From: Astrocystis sublimbata
Lineage: Eukaryota; Ascomycota; Sordariomycetes; Xylariales; Xylariaceae
DNA: 64,000 nt
Direction of reading: 5' to 3'
Assembly: GCA_022453515.1 (NCBI GenBank)
Contig: JAJNNY010000006.1
Span: forward strand, 868,001-932,000
Shown piece after piece: positions 36,001 through 43,243 of the stretch. Position numbers and translations under genes: made by a program. The stretch's first letter is position 1. Every line of letters starts with the position of its first letter. The notes beneath the pieces were generated by a model. The model ran no database searches and was not told where the DNA came from. It was given only the letters and a program-made list of their open reading frames with translations.

Positions 36001-36774
36001 GTCGCTTGCGGAGCTGGAAACGCTAGGAGCTCGAGGATGTGAACTAGTATGTAAGCTTTCGGATTGGTTTTTCTCATCATCGAGACTGCCTTTCGCGACT
36101 CCTTCGCGGGCGAGCCTCGCGGACTCGGTGGTAGGTCTGCGCAACCGTTGTCTAGGCTTCATTGGATCGCCAGCCAGCTTCTCGTCGTCTCGGGTAAATC
36201 CAGCATAATGATCATCACTGCCTCCGTCTGCATTCCCACTCACGTTGTCGAAAGGTAAGGATTGATCTGTGGCGTCGGTCATGGCTTGCAATATCGAGTC
36301 ATAGGCTGCACTGCGGTTGTATACGAACCACTCTAGCCCAGATACAGCAATATTGATGCGGCACGGCAGCTTTTGGCGTCCGCTAGAGGAATCGGAGTCG
36401 GCATTATCGCTCGCTGCGGAGGGCTGGTTTGGCGGGTAGACCTGGGCGTCGCGGACCCTACGCAGCCAGTACGACCAGGTGATATGGCCATTTTGAATGA
36501 GTATGGTCTCGTTATCGCCGTGGTAGCGCAGGCCGGTAAAGAAGAGACGACCGCCGAGCAGGGACAGCTGAAGGGCCTGCACATCGATGTAGATGCGGTA
36601 GCGGTGCCAGGTGTAGGTACGGATGACAGCAGAGACGATGGAGGCCACCACTCTGTTGAAGTATAGCAGGAAGAAGACGGCGAGCACTCCGGTCACGATG
36701 GTGTAGCCGAGGAATTCGCTGTTGAAGTTCTTCCAGGGGTCGGTAGTCGAGCCAGGACTTCCTTTGTCGGCCAT
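27037..36774 (-). CDS. CSF1: Csf1, bridge-like lipid-transfer protein (BLTP1/tweek family)
   Basis: Giant rod-shaped protein anchored in the ER; family members carry phospholipids along a hydrophobic groove to partner membranes. In yeast Csf1 is linked to cold-tolerant fermentation and to phosphatidylethanolamine supply for GPI anchors. One uninterrupted frame of 3245 codons, no intron. A single membrane segment lies at about residues 23-45 (TIVTGVLAVFFLLYFNRVVA). It is followed by the highly conserved IDVQALQLSLLGGRLFFTGL and GHITWSYWLRRV, the Csf1 N-terminal signature. The long body is beta-rich and repetitive, as expected for repeating beta-groove modules, with polar disordered inserts (for example around residues 180-260 and 1150-1270). 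Near the C-terminus a Gln-rich insert (27260-27300) precedes ISYIRGMLAKH-type conserved text upstream of it. The ATG at 36774 opens a good match to family N-termini. Confidence 0.93.
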   Translation of the reverse strand: MADKGSPGSTTDPWKNFNSEFLGYTIVTGVLAVFFLLYFNRVVASIVSAVIRTYTWHRYRIYIDVQALQLSLLGGRLFFTGLRYHGDNETILIQNGHITWSYWLRRVRDAQVYPPNQPSAASDNADSDSSSGRQKLPCRINIAVSGLEWFVYNRSAAYDSILQAMTDATDQSLPFDNVSGNADGGSDDHYAGFTRDDEKLAGDPMKPRQRLRRPTTESARLAREGVAKGSLDDEKNQSESLHTSSHPRAPSVSSSASDDAQNDSNALPFILQLYPIHFECDTAAMVMGNENTKALLIMKTKSLSGEIDAAKCQTVDPYRQLFEIDFDHPVLEMVEHSGYKEDQLARAAREKQSALDTDGTHRRSFFRIHRRKVLGHLRNVLPYWRSSVESFSIDSRAGIAPTEPPIPGLNHWQGLSRYLNADDEDENTRWSSLDYAAVTTIVDTPGGALKIYWDVPSKVSSAAKSQSSSLDPNSPDFVNGTAPPAWAISLALKGGVVNYGPWADRQRAELQRVFFPGLCKDAAPAKALPIGSDRVPTTFNFYLELNDEATLRIPTRESSKNWKWKREGHVVQQQQRENDQRGGQNRGRNRKKAPTTTVDQRPFGWLDIKIGTNATVSYKMDMLPRPAGYRNSLKIDLPSTEVSTSVNHGLMWKSGAQHISCDLSTPLKWNGLRTWKFNIDSDGMELFLLREHTFLLIDLVDDWGSGPPSEYMLFTPFKYLLHVSLRNLKLNINVNDVNIINDPTSMDENTYLVLSSPCLTIDTRINLDNFRPSKNVVPFKIESDFLQLQLHAPPWNTQATFLTSKDIGSLEKLLIEANYHYHTTTSPAKTDTLVLDVSAQSPVVYLYGFLIRYFLLLKDNYFGDYVHFKTLDEYQHTLRVEAEGSKAGTVDHPPPKKSNDLDVMLSIRTDDPRIILPANLYSAKRHIPLEAASLGVDLRFTNYYMDLDLWFTPISLSMGDEDGGAASPTSFASKTQLFVDGLTVYGHRLFGLPPTEPTYLCNWDINIGPITGDCSAEFLSTLVQGGKAFGFSLDDDENALISPAAVYDVTFLRVNVESIHVWLHIEDFAFLCSSGLVQVHFNDWARTHYSKRADISVPRLEFSCVQTESVARHSSGPKSQTEANILFRTNVNFAFIGRNYEFANVRQLQQELLRRHDQRTHRTDFLLLPDLPNQLQPDSVDPVAQSVPTVPQPVSSTVIKDKISVSSTESSLESRPLRHKSSFLSLASASEGGSVRRGSTRMRKGSGSPERSFDYTRSFRSLEPDCTPATNQRSSSERNLLSDSFFGTSRINPIHRHLDFTSQFIAPNYPSRSAQQNLASDMAQSAENDTGQTGLPTPEFRLEDLDPEQFPQDRSHQSLLLDFPSGIALFLDATSLQCIVGLLGALQPANPEDLLDNLHIGAMSDLFATQKKGSIGGAVTDFSLRLPLANLQFLNNTCAEDSSPPCQDQFDMTVTNMTFAIRLEDHGNETENGTEFKDTLPSFHFQLAAITFSVSENPAASDMTQSTALLEVERAVAIMSSKEINYLDADIGAIRMKSSFDKVEFVASMARRTISLISTVEARFSALSSVGVERLKYLTYSLVMDGQRIGDPYFVVRPSAVLRAARRHLRTYDSWKMVARLRYMWASLTLDSRTNIMQHCLDGQGKVPKDVREQVVTAFDQWRSWDLEDSSHAVLLDILFGRRADKSSNPQLASWMAVGRVHQLGLSLDPYATNNHILIQDLTARASNQHRPGETSQNQDTLEHGPLTIVNLYCRQADMSLGWEAIDLADHLLPLFLAADSPPDVDIQVSDHGALADKKSAPPVHFILLIDQSKISLNTIHLAIEPRCENLKFSVVNGNPNPGAMATNVALSCDTAALNILSDTQELAATQLTKPSVIIAYESLSTEQSNSHAVRAAASSQGLGISILQDPIVLAEVADSLIVDEATQLRALQKKMSTHSPKPIVRKTTDDLPLSLSLNLAMFLDAYSITLPLFHSLTYKITGTVSRATLALDANHNLTLDFDVKENSHDIQVGLVNVSRSISLLQIPPMNGRVESNATSHERSITVFASLELVELDASAVYSFLTSLNRPEISNAMNELQQQGKSIQSHLQDLSDPPIDPSPAAKPENPILVYNVHATLAGVKVTGSAPIKSSVEQYARLSFLLDRIHLEIANRVDQSTILDNPEVHVNVRKIEFDIMKGSNEGIYSCGNLAFGALVTASTRESESGKVMRAFDFMSDDFKVKLSPDTVSTFVDVLGHLRDKFKKLDTSRELEYLRKLRQSKPRIAINDDVPETESDIFDSFLASVMYTFQVRNIQIGWLVTISPSQLLAGQEDLYVSVEMIEFATRKQNTARLSIEDLRLQMVPPNGDTSQRSLNSALLPEMVFNVAFISSSNARRLAFQAVGKSLDLRLTSGFIVPAAHLKDSITLSIANVQRVSQQWAPMVNQHQDVDKPAKETVENRRSLFGRKRVESILLDADFAGAVVHLFEQSAEKKDVGAAGSRASRLALAGKYGQFNSNEAGSSNSLRTPGLALKAEYRDDGKEVATLHGEIRVEPSRNELNPTVVPLILGITSSIKDVVGDSSPEPPAPKTSPTKPKLTEEESILTADPSAVLGRVKLNLGLRICKQQFTLSCQPIGRVAATASFDDIYVTVSTVHSADHGNFFALSGTFSKIHLAVQHVYSRESTGSFDVDSIVLSLMNSKHVSGTSGLSAIIKMSPMKVAINARQVHDFLLFREIWLPRGWKQDSTAPVPEAEKEAAAQGHLVQRYQQVAATAAFPWTATISISALDVAVDLGQSLGKPEFAVKEFWVSSKKTSDWEQNLCLGFQEIAINCDGRLSGFVTLHAFKLRTSIEWPERKQALNETPKIQASVGFSEFKLKAAFDYQAFLVADITTIDFLMYNVRQHKGASGDRLVAIFDGEAVQVFGTTASAAQGAALWKAIQKFIQERKANYEASLREIEKFMKRGTAASHVTTEAVTPAKTNVDEKAAKLVISLDTDVVVTLRALNLGIFPNSFSDHQVFKLEALNARARFFAGMAGQHIHSILGLTLGQLRIGLAGIRGPEAPRAVRDMQVEHVVQSATGSRGGTILKVPKVEAVMETWQEGKSRNIKYKFKSAFEGKVEVGWNYSRISYIRGMLAKHNRLLAQVWGREITAMSAIKVTGVPEPEVEQQEKKDGEQQTQQAQQQQKITAEVNVPLSKYEYEALEPPIIDTPQLRDMGEATPPLEWIGLHRDRLPNLTHQIVIVALLELAGEVEDAYAKILGS

Positions 36775-38062
36775 GGCAGCTCAGCTCCCCCCTGTGGATG
36801 GGAAGCAGAAGCACGCACGCGCTATCCTCAGTCTTGTCACGAAGGACGGTACGGTTTTGCGAGACATGGATGCCGTCGAGGTCGCTAAGTAGGGCGTGGG
36901 TTGGATTGGATGGTTCGAGGGTCGTGCCCGAAAGGCATGATGTCTTGAAGCAGAGCACGTACACATGCCCTTTTTTGAGCAGGCGCTGTCGGCGACAAAG
37001 ATGAAGATCGCAGCTGCTTGGGGGCTTCGAGAGTGTACGGAGTACATGTGATTGTGGGTGGACGCGCTCGTCCTGCGCTGACCTCCAGGGAAACTTATGC
37101 AGGGGATAACCATGCCGACATGTACCTTAGCTAACCTTAACAGGCTGGTATGAACCCCATAGCGGGAACATTGGAAGTATCCCCAGGTACCTGTTGCCGG
37201 CAGAGCTAACCTGGGCAGGCTGTCATGCATGCCACGATACATAAGGTTAGGTACCCCTAAGCGCATGCACCTACAATTCTGTACAGTCGCATCGGGGATA
37301 TTCGACCTCGGGAGCACTTATTTACACTGGGGCCATGAAGTCGACCTTGCGAGTTTCCAACAGTGATTTAGCTACCAGTCGACGAGCATATAGATCACAA
37401 CACGTTCCATTGATTGATAACGTTGAAGTCGCTATTAGATACCTACATAGAGGTAGATATATGTAAGCCCCTTATTAGGTACATAAGGTCCAAATCCACC
37501 TTAGATTTGTGGAAGCATCTTAGGTACTTACCGCAAATTGAGCTAAGTACGCCAATCTACGGCTAGCTGCGCAGTGTTTCGGCACCTCAGCTGGCGAGCT
37601 GGCCCCCTGGGGATTGGGTGGCTGACCTGTATGGAGGTCTTGCTACATAGTAGTAGGTTAAGGTACTTACCCAGGTATACCTACCCCGAGAGCTCTCCAC
37701 ATGCATGCCGCTGTCGCCTATCGTCATCGAGATGCGCATAACAGTACGTACCTCCTACCTAGATCTTGAGCGTCGATCGTCCAGGCGCCACGCGGACCAC
37801 TCTGGCCGACCTGACTACCACCAATACTCTCAACCACCGATACTTCGCTGCCTGCTGCAACCTGCTACTCGCAATTGGCACATCGACAACACCCCAGATT
37901 GATGATGCCGCTTGTCCGAACTCGAGCTCTCGCGTCTCCACCTCTCGAACCGAACCCTCTGCCTCCGAGCAGCCTGATAATACCTACCTAGGTACTTTAG
38001 TTAGCGACAGGCAGGTAGCGACGAGACCCATCCACCGTCGGATTCGCACACGGGAGGAAAAC
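36775..38062. other. Divergent promoter region, Csf1 / TMEM184-like gene
   Basis: About 1.3 kb between two divergent genes, so both promoters and 5' UTRs must lie here. It is unusually dense in TAGGTAC/GTACCTA words (for example 37490-37520, 37655-37685) and has a perfect TACCTAGGTA at 37985-37994, some 70 bases before the TMEM184-like start. No coding region is supported; the frame of the next gene is open upstream of its ATG to about 37766, but without conserved text. Confidence 0.5.
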
Positions 38063-40110
38063 ATGGCCGGCGGCACTGGCGAGAAGTTCACTACCGCCAC
38101 CATCATCGTGGCCGGTGTCTTTTCCCTCGCTGCTACTCTGCTGTCCATCGTGTAAGCTCTGCAGCCCTCCCCAGACTTGGAATGAGATGATGTACTGACT
38201 CGTTTCTTTCCCCGCCAGTTCGATATGGTTCCAAGTGTACGTCGCGTGACCCAACCTGATGTGCCCCTCCCAACCACACATCGACTCGGACTCGGTATTC
38301 ACAAATACACAGCAAGAACTACCGCAAACCGCTTCTCCAGCGATATGTCGTTCGTATTCTGCTCATGTAAGGCCGCTTCACTCCGCTCTCCAGCGCCGGG
38401 GCACAAGGCTCTCTGACACTGTCCCAGGGTTCCCATCTATTCCATCAGCTCCTGGGTGAGCATGGTCTCGATCCGGGCTGCCGACTTCCTCGCTCCGATC
38501 AGAGACATCTACGAGGTTTGTCCATCCTAGCTGCCACATCCCTCCTGGCTCCAGAGCGCAGGTCGTCTAACTGCCGTGTCTGTGCTTGTTGTAGGCCTTC
38601 ACCATATACACCTTCTTCCAGCTCCTCATCAACTATCTCGACGGTGAACGAGCCCTCATCATCATGACCCATGGCCGCGCCCCTGTCCACCACCTGTGGC
38701 CCCTGAACCACGTGCTGCCCAAGGTCGACATCTCGGACCCCTATACTTTCCTTGCCATTAAGCGAGGCATCCTGCAATATGCCTGGCTGAAGCCTGTCTT
38801 AGCTATTGCCACCATCGTTATGAAAGCCACCGGTGTCTACAAAGAAGGCTATCTCGGCCTGTCGTCGGGCTATCTGTGGACTGGGATCATCTACAACGTT
38901 AGCGTTACCCTCAGCTTATACTCACTTGGCTTGTTTTGGGTTTGCATGCACGACGATTTGCTTCCTTTCCGACCGGTGCCCAAGTTCCTGTGTATCAAGC
39001 TCATCATCTTCGCGTCTTACTGGCAAGGGTTCCTGCTCTCTATATTGGTCTGGCTCGGCGCCATTCCAGATGATGTCCCAGAGTATAGCCCTGACAACCT
39101 GGCAGCCGCCATTCAGGATGCTTTGATCTGCGTCGAAATGCCAATTTTCGCAGTAGCACACTGGTACGCCTTTTCATGGCATGACTATGCCGACAATACT
39201 GTTTCCTCGGCGAGAATGCCGGTCAAGTTTGCCATGAGAGATGCCTTTGGCGTCGTTGACCTCATCGAAGACACGAAAGAGACCTTCAGAGGTGACAAGT
39301 ACAGCTACCGCGTATTCGACTCGAGGGGAAAGATCATCGCCCACGAAGATTCCAAGTCTCGTTTCGCTCGCCTCAAGGACGGCATGAGATACAAGCGGGG
39401 CGGAGAAGCTAAGTATTGGATCCCCAAACCAGGCGAAGTTCGGGGCGACATGAGCGCAAATACACCACTGCTAAATGCAGAGGGTGGGCCGAGTGGTACT
39501 AACGCAGCTGTGAAATACGGCGATGGTTCCGTTCCCGAGACCGCATTGGACCCTGATGAGGAGAGTCTTTATGGGAAAGCCAGGGAGCTCGAATTTGGTG
39601 ATTGGAACGTCAGTATCCCTCTGATCACGATATAATCAATCGCTTGCTAACATGTGGCAGTACCCTGTAATCACCGCCAACATGCCGTCCAAGGATCTAT
39701 GGATATCTTCCGGCCCACGTGTGTATCAAACATCCACTGGAGCATGGAATGCATCACGGTCATCATCGTCTATCAGTATATCCAATAAGCCTGCGGTGTT
39801 GAGAACGGCAAGTACGGAGTCCGCCGAGACCCAAAATGCAAGTAAGCAAGACAGAAAAGGCAAACGCAAGCAATCACTGCCGCAGGCTGCGTCGCCTCCC
39901 GAACCTACCGTACAATCGAGCAAGGAATTGCAGAGTAATGGACCCCTTGGCGCACCGGTTTTGAACACAAACGATCCTCAGATACTGGAGGAAGAAGCAG
40001 AGGAAGAAGTGTCAGACGTGACTCCGGATGATGATGGAACGAGCCCAATGTATACGACGGGGCAAGAAGAGGACGAATTGCGCAATGTCTGGCGTCACGA
40101 GCATTTGTAA
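38063..40110 (+). CDS. hfl1: TMEM184/OSTalpha family membrane protein, Hfl1-like
   Basis: Seven-helix membrane protein of the DUF300 (organic solute transporter alpha/TMEM184) family. The fission yeast member Hfl1 sits on the vacuole membrane and recruits lipidated Atg8. Exons 38063-38151, 38219-38236, 38313-38366, 38428-38515, 38595-39608 and 39661-40110 join in frame for 570 residues; exon 2 is an 18-nt micro-exon. Helix 1 is TATIIVAGVFSLAATLLSIV. Then come NYRKPLLQRYVVRILLMVPI, a family hallmark, and YEAFTIYTFFQLLINYLDGE. HDDLLPFRPVPKFLCIKLII and WQGFLLSILVWLGAI are further conserved segments. The C-terminal 200 residues are polar and acidic; they hold SYRVFDSRG and, further on, LEFGDWNYPVI, whose W/Y-x-x-I text resembles an Atg8-binding motif (inference). 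The gene is tail to tail with the GH92 gene. Confidence 0.9.
38219..38236 (+). other. 18-nt micro-exon of the TMEM184-like gene
   Basis: Flanked by a CCAG acceptor and a GTACGT donor. It encodes only SIWFQ plus split codons, yet is needed to connect LLSIV in exon 1 to KNYRKPLLQ in exon 3 in frame. Confidence 0.85.
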
Positions 40111-40529
40111 TAGTTTTTTTTTTTTTTTGGAAGATTTGGTTCCTTATTTTCATCAGCTCTTTAGATACCCCAGTACTGTTTGGGCCTGTCCTTTCCGTGG
40201 CCAGTTCGTGCGAGTTATAAATGGCATTGCAAGCGAAATTTCTATCTCAATCCCTCTTGAACTCATTACCTCCCTCACATTTGCGCATAAAGATAGCGCT
40301 GCTGTCCAGTGCTCCTTGAGCTAGAGCCTCCCTTCCAGGCCTGATCTTAGCTCCTATACTGTTATACTGTTATTGCTCAACGCACCTGAGCAGCACAAAT
40401 TCATGAAGTGGGCTCGCGGTGAACGCTATTATGATGGGATGGATATATATGGCAATGACAGATCATCTAGGCAGCTAAATGTGTATACAGCTGTCGATTT
40501 CGCTTTTACTGCCAACTTCAGCAAGTGCC
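40111..40529. other. Short convergent spacer with a 15-nt T run
   Basis: About 420 bases between two converging stops. A run of 15 T (40114-40128) begins three bases after the TMEM184-like stop codon. The rest should be both 3' UTRs. Confidence 0.6.
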
Positions 40530-43243
40530 TCAAACATCCGCTTTTCCTTCGCGCCCGCTCGCCGGACTTGGCGGAAGCTCACCAGTCGCCCAGTCCTTCG
40601 GCTCTGGGCCCATCACAAAATCCATCGTACCGCCTTTTGCAAAGACATCGCCCCACGAAACCCACGATCTGTCCCAAGCCTGGCCATTGACCCTCAAAGA
40701 TTGTACATAGAACGAGTCTTCGCCCACATTTTCCGCTGTGATGACCAACTTCTTCTTAGCTCCATTGCTCCCCTTTCCGAGGTCAATGGTCAGATCCTTG
40801 AACCAAGGCGATCCAACCAGGAATGTCGTCTGTCCCGTGAGAGGGTACAACCCAATCATGTTCCACAACACCCAGCTCTCCATGGCGCCGGCGTCCGAGT
40901 TGCCCGGCAAGCCTCCTTCGGAGGGAGAGTAGTAGCTCCGCGCGACGTGACGCGAGTACTTCACGCTGAGATCCTGCCGGCCGACGAAGTTGAAGAGGTA
41001 GGGAGTCGCGAACGACGGCTCGTTCCCGGGGTTGAACAGCGTCCCGCCGAACTCCTTGTTGCCGTCCGATAGGCCGGGCGTGAACATGGCTTCGAGACGC
41101 GCAATGAAGGACTCGCTGCCTCCGCAGAGGGAGATGAGGTGCGACATGTCGTGGTGCGCGTTGAAGGAATATTCCATTGGGAGTCCCTCGTAGTAGTCGT
41201 CGCCCCAGTAGCAGCCCCCGCAGGACAGAGGGTCTTGGTCGAGAAAGTCTCCCGACTCGGAGCGGGGACCAAGGAAGCCGGTGAAGTTGAGGGCGGATAG
41301 AGATGGGTTCCATTGTGCGCGCCACTGCTGAGAGCGAGCGAGGTATTTGCTTGCTGCGGTGGAATTCTGCAAGCCTGTGGCGACTTGGTAGAGCGCAAAG
41401 TCGTTCAGTGCACTAGACCCGGCGTTAGCAATTCGATGAGAACACCCCGCCTCGGTCGTTCCTTTGAAAGAGCAGGGGGGTTAAGAAGCCATGGATGAGT
41501 ACAAGGAAACCAGTAACTCGGCAACTTGGTAACAAGATTGAGAAGTGGGCAGGGACAGCCAGCGACTTACTACTCGATAGCCTGACTCACAGACCGCCTA
41601 TATTTGGTTGTGATGTATCCCTTCTCAATCCAATCCGGCAGTGCACCGCGGCCCTGTTTCGTCGATGCCGACGGGTCGCGCGGATCGTTGTTGTTGGGCG
41701 GCACCACCTCGCCATCCGTGACCATGGCTGCGAACCCATCGTCCCAGTTCACGGCGCCGCGAACCCCCTTGACGTACGCATCGGCGAGCACATTGTCGGC
41801 GTTACTGCCGCCCTGAGTAGCACCACTGAAGAAACTCGATCGCGCGTCCGGCATGAAGCCCTCGAAGCGCCAAATGTCAATCAGGGAACGCACAAATTCT
41901 TCGTATGCGGTTGGTTGCAGGACGTGCATGAGTGGCGTGCCGGAGCGGAACTGGAGTTTCTTGTCAGAAATGAAATTGGGAGCGCGAGAGGGAATGGACC
42001 GCTTACGGTGTCCCAGAAGGTGAAGATGTCGTCGTAATACGGCTCGTTCGATGACCAAAGCGGGTTTTCGCCCGTCTTGTTGGTGGGGATCAAGAGGAAG
42101 TGGTAAAGAGACGAGTACAGTAATTGGAGCGCCGTTGTGTTCGACGTGTCTGTCGTTGTTATCTTGGACAAAACCCCGTCATTCCACGCGGTCTCGACGT
42201 TTTTTTCGAGAGTGGCTAGCTCTGTGCCGGCTGGGATCTCATTGTCCACATTGCTGCAGGCCTTCTCGGACGAAATAAAGGACACGCCCACTCTCGAGGT
42301 GACCGATTTCGAGTCAAATGTGAAGACCGCCCCTAGTCTTGAATCCGAACCCTGGCTGGTGGAATCGTCGTAGTCGGCGATATCTTTGCCCTCTGCATCT
42401 TTTCCCAGGAACGTTTTGAAGGTTGCTGGCTGGTCGAAATAACCGCAGAAGTACACCGTCCACTTAGGAGCGCGGTTCCATCCCTTTGCCCGGTTAGCAT
42501 GGCTACAGCCCCACGACTTTGCCCTGTGTTAAAATCATCAAGAGTCTCACATTGTCATAAGATCCAGCTCCCTCGTAGCGAACTCCAGAGTTGGAAGTCG
42601 AGACACTGATGTTTCCTCCAAGATAATTCTGCCCCAGTCCCTGCCCACGATACGAAGACAGAACATGCGAGACATCCACGACGATGTTTGAGGCACCACC
42701 ATCCTTCGGGAACTCATACTTGAACATCCCCGCACGATTCGTCGCACTCAACTCGACGGTGATCCCATTATATAGACTCGATTTATAGTATCCTAGCCGA
42801 GTCTCATCAGCCTTGCTCCTGTTGATGCTAAGGTCGGCCAGGGGGTTGTCAAGCGTCCCCATTACAGGCATCTGGGCCACTACCCCATACTTCGGCGCGC
42901 CACCTGTGCCGCTCTCGTGCAGCAGGCTGAACCCGATGAAATCACCGTCCGGCTGGAAACCCGAGTAGCTGTCGGAGCCTGTGTATAGATCTGGCCCGAG
43001 TTTTACGATGCCCAACGGCAGACTCACGCCCGGGAATGTGTTGCCACCATTTGTGTCGCCCATCTATGGAGGGGGATACTGGGTTAGTGGAAACAGTCGA
43101 CTGCGTGTTGGGAGAACATGATGAATCGACGAGACTTTGGGCCGGAAACTCACATTAGGCAACACATATTTCGACAGGTCTTGCGCTTGGCATAGCGATG
43201 CTGCTGCCGCGAAGGCGCATGCTAGGTGCGCGAGACCGGACAT
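40530..43243 (-). CDS. Secreted GH92 alpha-mannosidase
   Basis: Calcium-dependent exo-alpha-mannosidase (mostly alpha-1,2 specificity in this family), probably acting outside the cell or in the secretory pathway on N-glycans or cell-wall mannan. Exons on the minus strand 43243-43154, 43063-42551, 42483-42007, 41950-41571 and 41412-40530 give 780 residues, the usual length. I chose the ATG at 43243 because it opens a clean signal peptide (MSGLAHLACAFAAAASLCQA); an upstream in-frame start at 43306 would spoil it. The N-terminal beta domain begins MGDTNGGNTFPGVSLPLGIV, the GH92 opening motif. The alpha-helical catalytic half has GAVNWDDGFAAM, YWGDDYYEGLPMEYSF, GNEPSFATPYLFNFVGR and GNSDAGAMESWVLWNMIGLY, in the order of family signatures, with acidic residues typical of the active site. 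Several N-x-S/T sites fit secretion. Confidence 0.93.

Noticed and set aside
37766..38062. Upstream in-frame extension of the TMEM184-like protein
   Set aside because: The added ~99 residues are polar, low in conservation-type text and precede a well-placed ATG (acATGGcc) just before the first membrane helix.
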